From Cyrtodaria siliqua (Eukaryota; Mollusca; Bivalvia; Adapedonta; Hiatellidae), in the NCBI GenBank assembly GCA_037043455.1, contig JAWPHD010000296.1:454192-518191 (forward strand): 64,000 bases of DNA, in the 5' to 3' direction. Under the pieces are notes generated by a model. It was not told the DNA's origin. It was given only the letters and a program-made list of their open reading frames with translations, and did not search any database. Below are positions 45,715 to 58,075 of the stretch, in pieces. The translations under genes were made by a program, and so were the position numbers. The first letter of the stretch is position 1; each line of letters opens with the position of its first letter.

Positions 45715-45784
45715 TTGTCTTTATCATAGATGTTCAAACAAGTTTATTGTAACAGTGTGATTTTTTAAAACCAAATTTTGAAAA

Positions 45785-45965
45785 TTATCTTATTTTTAAT
45801 CTTTCAACTCAAGAGGCACCTTTCCTGGGTTTACATTGTTTTCCAGAGAGAATAGTTTTGTATCAGACATACCTTTTTGGCAGCGACTACAAATAGTGTC
45901 ATTGAACATTTTCATTTCAGTTCTTCTTTCGAGACAAATTTCACATTTAGAAAAAAATGTACGAC
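45785..45965 (-). pseudogene. Possible Helitron-type zinc/DUF fragment
   Basis: The minus-strand frame reads RSRTFFSKCEICLERRTEM, then CSRCQKG and LFSLENNVNPGKVP. The CxxC...CxxC followed by an F-S-x-E-N-N-x-x-P-G phrase resembles the region before the helicase in Helitron proteins (DUF6570-like, from memory). An upstream piece (DETYNLAMDAILAFEIEQ, ending 46252) may be its frame-shifted start. Short and decayed. Confidence 0.45.
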
Positions 45966-47600
45966 TTCTGTTCTATTTCAAAGGCAAGTATAGCATCCAT
46001 AGCAAGGTTGTATGTTTCATCTTTCTGTAATGGTGCAGCTTCTGGTATGTCATTTATTTGATATGTTTTGGTTAAATAAATATAAAAAGATCGGACAGGG
46101 AAAGTAGATTCAAGGAGGACAGTCAACCACAAAACACAGAAACAAACACGCAAACAGACAAACAAGAAGGCAAAAGTAATAATAAATGCAAACGACATCA
46201 CAATCACAAAAAGGGTTGACAATAAATACCTTTTTCCCCGTTTATTTCTCATTTCCCTCTTCTTTGATTCTGACTGTGTTTTGTTTTCAAGTTTTTTTTC
46301 ATAATTGATTCCTAGTTTCCTACATAAAGACTAGATGTCATTGGTTATATTAGTGTTGGAATTTGAGTCCTTATTTGGTTCAGTATCGATATATGATGTA
46401 CTAATATAATTTTCTGAATTATGTTTGCTCTTGTTGCAATGTGTGTTTTCGATGGGTGATTTTTGCTTTTTACTTTTACTACTATCAACATCATTAGAAC
46501 TTGAAACTGTTCATTGTTCAAAAGGAAGTCAATGGTTGTACATGACAATTCTCCTTCCTTGGTTAAAAAAGAATACATGTGATATTGCTCCGCACGATTT
46601 TGAAGCGTACATTGATGTTGTAGCCTAAAATAGAAGACACAGTTTCAATCTCACAAGCTGTGGCCCACCCATGACCATTTATCATTTCCCTCTCGTATTG
46701 AAGTTTTGTCATGTCAGGACTGTGGTAAATTTGGACTAACTACTCCATGTCAACCCTGTTATCAGCAATATAAGAGCATATATTTCTCCTATATTGTCTT
46801 TTCGACGTGCCTTAAAACACCATTCATTCCTATATTGTCTGAACATATTTACTTTTCCAGTGATGCTTAGACATAGGCAATGAAAAAAGCAGTCACCATC
46901 ACCAGACACATTGTATTTGTTGAATGGATCATTGTTAATATTATAAGTGGGACACGCTTGAAGGCTGAACTCAGTTGGAAGATTTGTCTCCTGTCAGTTC
47001 ACTATTTTTAAACAGAAAAGCAATCTGACTTACCCTGCGATGAACTGAATTCAAAAGATTTTTCAATGCACAAATTAAAAAATGTCTTCTGACGGTTTTG
47101 ACAGCTGTCAGTACAAAACGACACATTGACGTCATACATTGACATCACACATTTACGTCATCACATCGTGATCCCGAAAAATGACGGGATTTGTCGAGTT
47201 CTCACGAATGTGTTTTTCTTTGTTGTAAACAGAGATATAAACATTGGTTTAATGAAGGTTAGTTTAATTTTGACAACCAATAACAAATAATAAAACAACT
47301 GCTAATGATAAGCATTATTTTAATGCATTTAATAAATATCGCTTCATTCGTAACTACTCGTCATTATCCCGAAGAATGACGGGATTAGCCGAACTAGTAC
47401 GAATACTCCGAATAAGCGTTTATCAAATTACGAAAAGAGACAATCGTCCAAGTGAAACAGACTGATCCCGTAATGATTTGAGGAAAAAATCCGAAATTGG
47501 TTATCAATGGCGGCGCTTCCGGTGCGACACATTTTTTTTGCCCAGCCAGGTACGATTTCAAAACTTGCACATGTGTTATCATTAGCCGATCATCGTCGGC
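45966..47600. other. Non-coding DNA, possible Helitron-related remnant at left
   Basis: 45966-46640 has minus-strand Lys/Asn/Ser-rich frames with several breaks, perhaps part of the relic at 45785. 47090-47170 repeats GACGTCATACATTGACATCA-like words, and CCCGAARAATGACGGGATT occurs twice (47173, 47373). No host gene recognised. Confidence 0.45.
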
Positions 47601-47630
47601 CGCGCCGGCCGAGCTCTGCTCGGTATTATT

Positions 47631-47752
47631 TCAGTGCCTTTTACTATCAAGTTTATAAGGCTTGGCACGAAAACGAAGAATGGCTCGACAGAGCCTCGCC
47701 ATTCTTCGTTTTCTAAGCCTTGCCTAATAAACATGACATTAAAAGGCACTGA
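47631..47752. repeat. Complete foldback, ~57-bp arms
   Basis: TCAGTGCCTTTTA at the left pairs with TAAAAGGCACTGA at the right. Inner arms AAAACGAAGAATGG lie about a CTCGACAGAGCCTCG hinge. It shares its right arm with 37743-37855. A second GAGCTCTGCTCGG hinge lies just left at 47610. Confidence 0.88.
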
Positions 47753-49100
47753 CATAATATTCTCTATAGACTATATATAATGTCTGATGTAAGTTAAATT
47801 ATTGGTTAATGCATATTATGAGTCCAGACATAGTAGAGAGACGATCAACTTGACGGGTTAATTGTGTTTGCCTGTAGTTCTAATTATAGAACTAAACACA
47901 CATAATTATGACCTGTCTGGTTCATCGTCAGATTTATGACGTCTAAAAAACTTCCATTTTCAACCAAAATCCCATGTCAATCCAATGTCCATATATTACA
48001 CTATGAAAAATTACATATCGCCATGATTTCCTAGTCACTTGATTTTTCAAGGTGCTCAGATGTGTTCTTCTCCAAACTCACAAGGGCTAGGGCTTAGATA
48101 TTATGTATATATCATCATCTAGTGGTCCCCTACCAAGTTTGTACAAATGGTGACCAAAATATTCTTCTCATTTAAATTTATTAATACATTTAAAAATCTT
48201 CTTTTTTGAAACCACAAGGGCTACAGCTTTGATATTGTGCATGTAGCATCATCTAACAGAGTACACTTTGCCAGTAGATCGATCCAGGCCCTCGTGATCC
48301 TCTTGTTTTCAGGGTTATGGCCCTTTGGATATTTTAACTATGGCCTTCCGTAATGGAAGGCACTAACTTATTTTGTTCAAATTCCCCACATTGGCACCGC
48401 CGTGTCAACTTTTATTGGAATACCGATATAAAACGTTATATTGCTCTACTCTCTACCTTACATTTCGCTATTTAAATTATTTCACTGCATGACCTTCAAT
48501 CACATACATTGTACTTCCCCAAACGCGCCGACTATCTTTTTTTAAAAGATATTTCTTGTTAAGCTGGTATATTGTCGTAGCGCATATTGAGGCATTAGCA
48601 TAATTGGCGTGATACACGCTTCGGAAACGTTGAAACTTGAGACAACATGCATAATAACCGTTATATGTGTTCAGTATTAGCGTACCTTTTATCGGGATTG
48701 TGTAGCTTTAAGGAATCAAAGTACATAACCGCATGGACTTATTGGAATTGTGTGATAAAATGGTACATGCACGTTTCTTCAACTGTTTATCTCTGGTAAA
48801 TTATGTTCTTGATTTTTGTCGTCCAAATGTCCTGAGCATACATAGAAAGATAAACAATTATCTTGATGTCTAAAAGCATTAGGTTTCGCATGCAATTTCA
48901 TTTTTTTGTTGTTTACGGTGTCATCCAGCACGGCATCGCTCAGCATTTCCTTATTTGAAATCATGTGCATGGAATACATTAATCGAATAACCCGCCGTCG
49001 TATCGATATTATACACTTGAATCGCACGCCAGTCGGATTATTTTCTAGATGAGTTTAAAACGTCTTTCTTATGTTCACGTAAACATGTTTTGCAGTCGGG
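47753..49100. other. Non-coding DNA
   Basis: Two degenerate copies of a 'TCACAAGGGCTAG.GCTT.GATATT.TG' phrase (48080, 48220). No gene recognised. Confidence 0.5.
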
Positions 49101-49106
49101 TTTTTA

Positions 49107-49660
49107 GCTCTACTGTCTGAAAGCCAGCAGAGCTTATGGAATGGCGAAACGTCCGTCGTCCGTCGTCCGTTAACCTGTATATCATTAACCTATCGGGCTT
49201 TCTTTTTTTCATCCGATCATCTGCGTACATTGCCAGATTGTTGATATCAATACAAACTCGGACAAGTTCGAAACTCAGCCATGTTGGACCAGTAACACTG
49301 GAGTTATGGCCCTTGATTTAGTTAAATATACTATATTTTGCCTCGTTAACACGATATGACCTTCATTTATCCGATCTTCACAAAACTTGTTCAAATGATT
49401 AATATTAATAAAAGGTCGGACAAGTTAAAAAAACAGCCAGTTCGGATAATTAACATCGGAGTTATGACCCTTGATTTTCTTAAATATACTATACTTTGCT
49501 CCGTTAACACGATAGGGGTCTTCATTTTTCATCTGATCTTCACCAAACTTGGCCATATTGTGTTGATATCAACGAAAAATTGGACAAGTTCGGAAACCAG
49601 CCAGGTTGGACCAGTACCACTGCAGTTATAGCCCTTGATTTTCTTAAATATGCTATATAA
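49107..49660 (+). repeat. Mollusc-type 'TTAGCTCTACT..AGCAGAGCTT' repeat with ~160-bp internal units
   Basis: Begins TTTTTAGCTCTACTGTCTGA, then CGTCCGTC words, then three degenerate units each carrying GTTATGGCCCTTGATTT and TATATTTTGCCTCGTTAACA. A longer relative lies at 55902-56720, and a start-like piece at 51917. Confidence 0.8.
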
Positions 49661-49794
49661 TACACATACTGGACTTGAATGAACAGAATGATACAACCAT
49701 CCAACCAACATCGATCCCGGGTTCGTCCCCACCCCTGGGGACATATCCCCTGAGTCATAACTTGGAAACCGTTGCTAAATTACTTTTATATTTG

Positions 49795-50465
49795 GAAAGA
49801 AGATCAGGGTTAAGATAATACAATTTTGCAAAGGTTTTACGAAGTTTATGGTAACGGTAACCCTGATGGAGTAGCTTTTAAGTTATACAAAGATTACGAA
49901 TATTAAAGTCCTCAACTCGAGTACAAGCTCTAGAAAAACGAATAAGTTGAGACACATAGACTCCATAAGAAGTTGCCCGGGGAACTTCCCCATCTAAATG
50001 GGGATAATTAACAATATCAAAATTAAAATCATCTCTCTTGTCATATATTTTACTAATTATTTCACCATTTTCAATGGAGAGATGTAAATCAAGAAAAGAA
50101 GCGTTAGTATCAGAAATATTAGCTTTGTTAAGTTGAAGTTCTTTAGGGTATATATTTTTAACCATAGTAGAAAAGAAAGGGTTGTCAATCTTTAATATGT
50201 CATCGTGATACCGAGAGGTGTCATTAAAGGCCTCAATAACGCCTTCTTGGGTATATGGTGAAAGACTCAACATGAAATCTCTTTCATAGCAATATAAAAA
50301 CAAATCTGCGACAAGGGGTGCACAGGTCATATCCATAGGGATACCAACAATTTGTCTATAAACGGTCGTTCCATAAAAGCCGAATAGTGTTTTGCCAAAG
50401 TTACTTTCCTTGACAAAATATTTCCATTTGTATTTTGACCGCAGCAGACGTACCGCAGCAGACAT
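49795..50465 (-). pseudogene. Penelope-like reverse transcriptase fragment
   Basis: A 195-codon frame holds the palm of a Penelope-like RT: GIPMDMTCAPLVADLFLYCY, then SRYHDDILKI where the usual catalytic box is Y-x-D-D (here YHDD), then NASFLDLHLSIENG. Sequence below the stop (49878 to ~49795) continues the family in a disrupted frame. No endonuclease domain remains. A related, oppositely oriented fragment is at 55195-55760. Confidence 0.82.
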
Positions 50466-50562
50466 GAGTTGTTGTTTCTATTATTTTTCAGTTAAAGCTT
50501 GATATTTAAAACAATTTGCAAGAACTTCATCTGTATTTTGGCCTGTGTCAAAAAGTGAAATT

Positions 50563-51049
50563 CACTCAAGAGATATGAAAACGCAACACGGGAATTTCCG
50601 CTATATATTGTACGTACAATATGCTGCTTTTAATCGAATGGTACATGGTAGTCTACGTAAGACTTGCCCTTTTGGAAAAAATACTAAAACAACAAATAAT
50701 ACAGCAAATAGTCTTCCTTCAAAGTTTCATTATTAACAGATTACGCGTTTGGCGCAATCATGTGAGCAAACTTAGGATGCAACATTTTGCAAACTATTTA
50801 CGTTAAATACAGTACTGGACTAGCTCAGTTTTTCAAAGAGCAATTTCAACATTTATGAAGTTCTTGTTACAAGGTGTAGTGTGATTAAAACGTCTACAAC
50901 ATCACAGTTGTGTCCTTTCTCTAATTAACTGCAACTTTTTTTTTACAAAACATCTTGGGATTTCTTTGGAATATTATGTGCAATTAAGTGTGCAGTATAT
51001 ACAATATATAGCGGAAATTCCCGTGTTGCGTTTTCATATCTCTTGAGTG
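50563..51049. mobile_element. 487-bp MITE with perfect 50-bp TIRs
   Basis: 50563-50612 and 51000-51049 are exact reverse complements over 50 bases (end CACTCAAGAGATATGAAAAC). The interior is AT-rich and non-coding. Flanks (AAATT left, TAGAT right) show no obvious target duplication, so the superfamily is open. Confidence 0.92.
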
Positions 51050-52630
51050 TAGATCAGTCCCATTTAGTGGGGGTCCCATATGGCATATGGAAAAAATAAT
51101 TTGACTAGTCTATATGGAAAAAATTGTTTACATGGACAAATAGGTAAATTAAAAAACTCACATAGATCTAGCATATAGAAAATAATATGTTGGCAATAGA
51201 GATATATGGCATATGGAAAAAAATAGGCTCATATGGCATATGCAAACAAAATCTAACAGAGACTCATATATCTACTACCTAATTGTAAGTTACTACTATA
51301 TCTACTTAATACGCTGTCTGCAATAACCATAATGCACTGTCCATATACATACATGTAATGTATAGTACACTGTCCATACAGTTATAGTATGTGGTGCTCA
51401 TTATGTCCACCAATAAAGCATCTAACGCCGATTGGATCTCCTGTTTGCAGGCGTCTGTAATTATGCTGTCAACACAACTTATTTTCATTTATTGTTCTAT
51501 GGCATGTGAGAGGATTCAGCTTGGCCAAAGTTGTCAATGTGTACAGTAAACCTTCAAATACGTGCAATTTTCACGAAAATATTTCTTTTGAAAATTGCAT
51601 GATTCAGTCATTTATAAGACTCACGTCTTTTCTATGGGTGATAATACACACGTATCAGTTTCCTGTTTGACTGAATTGGAACTGACGAAAGACTTTATTT
51701 AAGAGGGTAGCCCATCAAGCAAAACTAACCTTCTCCGAGTCTTTCTTTACAAAACAATACATTATAATAAACAAAATATATACCACTTATACAAGTGTAT
51801 ATAGCAACATAACAATAATAACAATAACAATGGAACAACCTGTCACCAAAACAGTCATATAATCATTCTATAACAACGTTAACAGTAACAGTTGTAGTTA
51901 CAACGTGTTTTGCATTCGTTAGCTCTACTGGCCAAAGCCGGCAATGCTATGCTATAGTGCGCTGTCTGTCGGTAAGGGCGTCGGCGTCGGTGTAAGCAGC
52001 ACCTTCCTTGAAATCGCTGCACCAGTGTTTGCTCACATTTTATATGGATGCTTCTGATTTCTTTAATACCTTACAGAAGGAAAAAAGCAAATCGGATTTT
52101 CGAAATGGCCGCCGGTACTAAAACTAGCCAGTACCTTAAAAGAACCAACTGCTCAAGAATCTAATCATAGAATTGTCAACATGTATAACTTATTGCTAGG
52201 TACTAAACTATCAAGTTTGTGGGGTTCTTTACTGTCTCCCTTCTGTCAAAAATGGTCCCGTTTCCGGAATCCATTATAGAGATTTCACATCTTTAGCATG
52301 AATGTATATAGGGAAAAGGCGTCAGCAGCACTTTTTCTTAAACAGCTGGAGCAATGATGCTGTCATTTTACATGAAAACTTCTATAATAAGTAGTACTTT
52401 ACAGAAGTATTTTGGCATTTCTGTTATATATAGAACCAGTGTTTTCGAAATCACCGTTATAATTACTTTAAATAACGTGATACAAAATATTTACCTCAAT
52501 TTACAGTTTAAGTTACCGTCATAATCATAAGTAAACATATATTTGAGTGTGTATGCTTCATTCAATTTGATATTATATTAACGGTCTCTAAATAGGATAA
52601 GAGCACAACCATAAAAATAGGCATAAAAGT
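51050..52630. other. AT-rich non-coding DNA
   Basis: 51070-51240 repeats CATATGGCATATGGAAAAAA words. 51917-52010 resembles the start of the repeat at 49107. Nothing else recognised. Confidence 0.5.
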
Positions 52631-52635
52631 CACAC

Positions 52636-54960
52636 TTACCTTACTGTCATCCGCTGAGATGTTTCTTCCCAGTATTTTCGAAAAAGGACATTCAAAAATA
52701 TTATAAATTCATCAACCAGGTGATGTTTATCACAAAGATTACATGTTCGTTTAGATCTTTCTATTACAAAAAATATACTGTACTCATTTGGGAGCCTATG
52801 GTTCATGCATCTACATCTGCACATAAAACTACTAAGCTGTGTGAATATAATTGATAGATATTCGAACCTGTGTTCAGCTTTATATATTCTATAGTTCACG
52901 TATTTGCTCGGTGTGTCAACCTCTTTATACCAATTTTGACTACTAGATACAATACTTTTAACCTGGCTTCCAATTGTTTTTAAGCCAACTTTAAACTGAT
53001 TAATCCAGACATGTTTGAGACCACAATTCCGGAGAGTAACTCTAATACTATTACAGGGTTCTGGAAATATTTTGAAACTCCACTTGCCCAGGGCAAGTGG
53101 ATTTTCAAAAGTCACTTGCCCTGCCCATAATGTCACTTGCCCCACATTTAAGAACACATAATTTCCCCAAAAATTGGCGCTGTACCATTATTCGTGTTAA
53201 ACGGGACGGACCGCCGCATAATTTGGACAATTATACTTAGTTAGAAAAGAAAGGGAGAATATATTTTATGAATTAGTTAATACATTGTATTTATTCATAT
53301 AAAAAAATCAGATGGTTGCATTTTCTTCTTTTGTGTCTATTACATCTTTGTGTTACTTAAATCATAAAATGATGAGACAGTATACAACCTCATTTTATTC
53401 CGCCCTCCCACCCCAGCAATCACCTAACACACAACCCCATCATTTTTGACGACGATCCCAAAAAAATGCTTGGCAGCTAGTGTATGGAAATTGTAATGTC
53501 ACAGTGTGTACAATTAACCAGTTGACAGAAAAAAAGAAGCTATTGTATTCATTTAAATGTGCGACAAGCAAAAAAACAAGACAAAAACGTTATTAAAAAT
53601 ATTCACTTGGCCCCAAATTTCTGCAACCATGGTAACGTTCCTACGGCTTTTTAATTTCACTAAAGGGAATTAGATGAAAGCAAGAGGCATGAGTAGGGGT
53701 TCCCTTACTAGGGTTCCCTAGGAATTGTTTAAGAAGTAGTAGCAGTAACCTTATTTATCAAAAGGGAAAGTTCAAAACTTGAGAAAAAGTTTCCGTGATT
53801 GGTTCTGAAATCGCGAAAACCCATGACATGCGCATATCGCTAAGTTATGCAACTTATTTGTGTAGTCTGCACTTCCATATACGTTTAATTACAGATTATA
53901 TCAATGAAATACACCAGATTCCTCATAAAAGCTCGTTGATAAACGAGTGCTTCAAGTAAAAGAAATGTACTTTCGTTACGAAAAAAACTTCGGCAATATT
54001 ATCTAAACAAAAACGTGACGTTACGTGGGTCTGTCAATCATTATTTTGACACATTAAATTTGCAAATTAAGAAAGAGTTTTCTGATTTGATTGGTGGAAG
54101 GTCCAAAAATGATGTTCAGAGATTTCTGAATTTATGGTTGGAAGGTCACGGACATAATTACCGCGATTTCATTGGCCGATGGAAACACGTCTGACGGTCG
54201 TGTCAGGATAAATTGTAATACGGTGTTGTTTTCAAACGGTGTGAAATGCGCGTGTGGGTTAATTAGGTTGTTTATTGAAATAATGCCACAAATTAAGCTG
54301 CCTGGGGCGAGATTGTTGATTGTACCGAAAGTTGTTTGATCTTATTAACAATCGCTAGCGGCGAAAAACAGCTGCAAGTTTTATTCAGTTATCAAAATGA
54401 AATTCTGATATGGCTAGTTTGCCACTTGATTTGTTCTGGAATGGAAATGTCCGTCGGGCAAGTGCGGGCAACCAGATTTGCGAAGGTCACTTGCCCGCAC
54501 CCAAAATCCACTTGCCCGGGGTATTTCCGGAACCCTGACTATTCCACCACTGTGAATGCAATGCACCGTTATTATCGAGCCCTCATTCAGCCTTATAGAG
54601 GACACAGGATAATGTGTCGCTTCTACCACAGATAGTCCTGGACCAAACATTTATCATTCTAACTTTAGCGAAATCAAAGGTATTCTTCCAGTTTCATTAC
54701 TTGATTAAAGGGTACATGATGTAAGTCTCAGTATACTTTTACAAAACTTGAAGTGAAAGGCTGTATCAATTCCACATTTTTAATACCCCATATTTCTGCC
54801 CCATACATTAGTATTGGAAGAATGGTTTTGTCAAATAATACATAAACGTTAGAGAATTGCAACTGGTCAAAAACATCACACTTGGTTTCCAACAAAGTAA
54901 CAATGTCGTAGTTTTCAATTAAATGTCATAATCACGTGTATCAAATTTTGATTTTAAGCC
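52636..54960 (-). pseudogene. Non-LTR RT relic split by a DNA transposon
   Basis: The 5' block (54960 to 54544, minus) includes DKTILPILMYGAEIWG, typical of the end of the RT domain, then QWWNS at the junction. The 3' block (53052 to 52636) resumes with RVTLRNCGLKHVWINQ and ends with CRCRCMNHRLPNE and RTCNLCDKHHLVDEF, a Cys/His C-terminal motif of such elements. The insert 53054-54537 lies between. Several stops and shifts are present. Confidence 0.75.
53054..54537. mobile_element. 1.48-kb TIR DNA element with ACTATT duplication
   Basis: Ends CAGGGTTCTGGAAATA (53054) and the complement of CAGGGTTCCGGAAATA (to 54537) match at 15 of 16. ACTATT occurs at 53047-53052 and 54538-54543. Subterminal GGGCAAGTG/CACTTGCCC words recur at both ends. 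No transposase frame is seen, so it is non-autonomous; CAGGG ends suggest hAT-like, though hAT duplications are usually 8 bp. Confidence 0.85.
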
Positions 54961-55194
54961 ACATACATTTTAATTGACAAAACGCAAAATAGAACATTGA
55001 TCAAACTCAAAGTTGTGAAACATAATCACTATGTGAAGAGTTCAAACTGGATTTATTCCTCAAACTATATAAAGAGTCAGCCCAACTGTTCAAATTACTC
55101 TCATCCATCTCATTGTTAGTCGAGTCAAGGATAAGTTCATCAATGTTGCTTAAAGTAATCAAGTTCTGTGCACGGTAATTATGATCATTTGTAA

Positions 55195-55760
55195 AATCTA
55201 TGACAAGAGAGATGATTTTAATTTTGATATTGTTAATATTGTTAATTATCCCCATTTAGATGAGGAGTTCCCCGAGAAACTTCTTATGGGGTCTATGTGT
55301 CTCATCTTGTTCGTTTTCTAGAGCTTGGACTCGAGTTGAGACCTTTAATATTCGTAATCTTTGTATAACTAAAAAGTTACTCCATCAGGGCTACCGTTAC
55401 CATAAACATCGTAAAACTTTTGCAAAATTTTATTTTCGTAACCCTGATCTTCTTTCCAAATATAAAGTAATTTAAAAACGCTTCTGCGACAAGGACTATC
55501 ACAACCTGGCTTCTATGGTGACGTGATTTACAAACTTCGTAAGATCCTTGGTCATGATCACTTTCATACAATCTTTGTTAAGCGTATTAAAATGTTGATC
55601 AAAAGAGCTTATGACCCTATCATTTTGCAATGCACTGATTGCTTGGTGGTAGACCCATTTAAAGTTCGCCATTGGTGGTGGACCCATTTACAGATCGCCA
55701 CTATACTTTCCTCTTTAATTGTGCGATGACCGGACAGGCTGTGGACCCTATGATGACGTC
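55195..55760 (+). pseudogene. Penelope-like 3' fragment
   Basis: DNA from ~55198 matches the minus-strand copy at 49795-50070, with a small duplication (ATATTGTTA) near 55228. It continues past it with family C-terminal coding: KFYFRNPDLLSKYKV, RKILGHDHFHTIFVKRIKML, RAYDPIILQCTDCLVVDPF. Stops and shifts are present. Confidence 0.8.
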
Positions 55761-55901
55761 TACCTAAAGCCTAAAAGGACGGTGACGTTTGATGTTTGTC
55801 TGCAGTCTTGTCTTGTCGTGCCCTCAATGGTTTGTTCTCTTGTTGCTCTGGCTTCTGCCAAGTCATTGACTACCTTCTTTGTGGCTTTCTAGGCAATTGT
55901 T

Positions 55902-56720
55902 TTTTAGCTCTACAGGCTAAGGGCCTGCAGAGCTTCTGGGATGACGAGTTGTCCGTCGTCGTCCGTCCGTCCGTTGTCCGTTAACTTTTGCCTCGTTAGG
56001 ACGATAGGGCCTTCATTTTTCATGCGATCGTTACCATACTTTACTTGATTGTTAATGTCAATGAAAGTTCGGACAAGTTCGAAAACCAGCCAGAGCGGAT
56101 CAGTAACAGCGGAGTTATGGCCCTTGATGTTGTTAAAAATGCTCTATTTTGCCTCGTTAATACGATGGGGCCTTCATTTTTCATCTGATATTAACCAAAC
56201 TTTGCCAGGTTTTTTCCTTTTTTTTTCTTTACTGTTGTTATTTTTTTATTTTTTATTTTTATTTATTTTTATTAATTATTTTTGTTTAAATTTTTATTTT
56301 TTATTTTTGTTTGTCTTCTGGCCATCTTCGAAAAGCGAGTCGTCCTTTGCCAAAACATCGAGTTCCAGACCAGCCAGATCCGACCAGTAACAGCGGAGTT
56401 ACGGCTCTTGATTTCGTTATAAATACTATATTTTGCCTCGTTTAGACAATAGGGCCTTCATTTTTCATATGACCGTTACCAAGCTTTACCAGATTGTTAA
56501 TATCAATGAAAGCTCGGACAAGTTCAAAAACCAGCCAGATCAGACCAGTAACAACGGAGTTATAGCTCTTGATTTAGTTAAAAATGCTATATTTTGCTTC
56601 GTTAATACGATGGGGCCTTCAAAAAGTTTCAAAAAAAGTAAATTGCAGTCAATCGCCTAATTGATGTTATAAGAAGTCGTGTTAGCCAGTAGAGCGTCCA
56701 CAGGCCCTCTTGGGCCTCTT
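55902..56720 (+). repeat. Mollusc-type repeat, relative of 49107-49660
   Basis: TTTTTAGCTCTACAGGCTAA, GTCCGTCCGTCCG, then units with GGAGTTATGGCCCTTGATGT and TATTTTGCCTCGTTAATACG. A T-rich low-complexity insertion lies at ~56210-56310. It ends GGGCCTCTTGTTGTA. Confidence 0.8.
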
Positions 56721-57373
56721 GTTGTATTTATATATAACGAGCATCTTTGTGTTTTACTTATATTGCCTATTAATGCTACCTTGTTGGTTAGAAAATAGTT
56801 CATGGCGGGGATTTCTTTATTTACACTGTCCCGTTTTATTGGGATGACAGTAGGGTGTGAGGTTGGTGCAGCCTAGAACCTGGTTTAAAGGCGGTAGCCA
56901 TATTGTCAACCCTTGCGTGTTTGTGATGTCTTATCTTGCCTTTTATTCATCTTTATATATAGTTGTTCTTTGTTTCTTTGTGTGTTGTGATTGACTGTCG
57001 TCCTTGAATGGTAATTTTCCCGTTTGAATTTTATATCTACTTTTAGTAGTATCTAAGTAAGTGAATTCGAAAACAAAACTCTTCACTGTCCATTATTTCT
57101 AGCAGAATCGAAAATATGCGAATTCGAAAAATCACTTCGTTTTCATAGTTATCAAACACAAAACAGGTTAAAGTCTATTCAACAGAAACAGAAGTATTTC
57201 TATCACAAAATTAACTAAAATAATCACTGTCGGGGTCAACAGTTTTAACTTGAACTCCATCGTGGGAACTTTTGGTCACATCAACGCTGTTTCTCTCCAA
57301 GTCATCCTAAAAGTCGATGTGGTTCAGGCCTTACTGCTTGTAGTCTACCTCATGTAGGCTAACATTGAAGAGA

Positions 57374-58041
57374 TCATCTGGATTTGCTACGGAGAACTGA
57401 CTTCAATCTTTCAGTTTGCATCTGGTCGAGCCGTCTCTGACGTGACAGGACTACAGAGTCAGTTTTCTTCAGTGGATTGAACAGTTTATTTCTCAAGGTG
57501 GTACGATCCTCATTAAAGTTCACACTCTTGTATGCCTTCTTTCCTTTGAGATTGGATTTGTTATGGAAGATTGCATGCTTCGAGTCTCTAAAGACGAATC
57601 TCACGGGTGTAGTTCTCTTATTGTTGCATTTTCCTTCCCTAACCTGTGCACGACACTCATGTCTTTCTTCTCAAGAGTAATATCAATAGCTGTTGCTAAT
57701 TCGATATCTTTCTCCTTCAAATGTTCACCAGGCGTTTCCGCGACCCCTATAATTCTCAGATTCTCACGTCTACCATATTGTTCTAAGTCGCCTATCCTAT
57801 CCGCATTTCCTCGGACCGCACTACCAAATACGATGCATTTCCCTTTTGATTTACATCTATCAGCGGGAGTAGCATGCTTGCAACATTCAAGAACAAAATT
57901 TCATTGTCAGCAAATTCCTTCTTTTTTTAAGTTGATAGAGTTTTCAATACGTTTTCAAAGAAATCATCCATACTGTCGCCATCAAAGTCCGCCAAAAAAG
58001 GGGCAAATATCTTGGAATTTCTTGCGGTTGTTTGCTGGCAT
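57374..58041 (-). pseudogene. ORF1p-like coiled-coil/RNA-binding relic
   Basis: From ATG 58041 the minus strand gives MPANNRKKFQDICPF, then broken frames. Around 57800-57620 it reads RIGDLEQYGRRENLRIIGV, the junction of coiled coil and RRM known from L1-type ORF1 proteins, then KKDMSVVHRL. At 57604-57374 it reads VRFVFRDSKHAIF and TTLRNKLFNPLKK. The protein would package retrotransposon RNA. No linked RT was found. Confidence 0.6.
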
Positions 58042-58075
58042 TTTTTACTTACCGAACAAGTATCGGCAAAAATAA

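Noticed and set aside
52636..53157. Single 173-codon gene
   Set aside because: The first ~35 codons are transposon end sequence fused by chance to a reverse transcriptase relic.
57563..58075. 170-codon plus-strand frame as a gene
   Set aside because: It is the complement of the ORF1-like relic, whose minus-strand motifs are recognisable.
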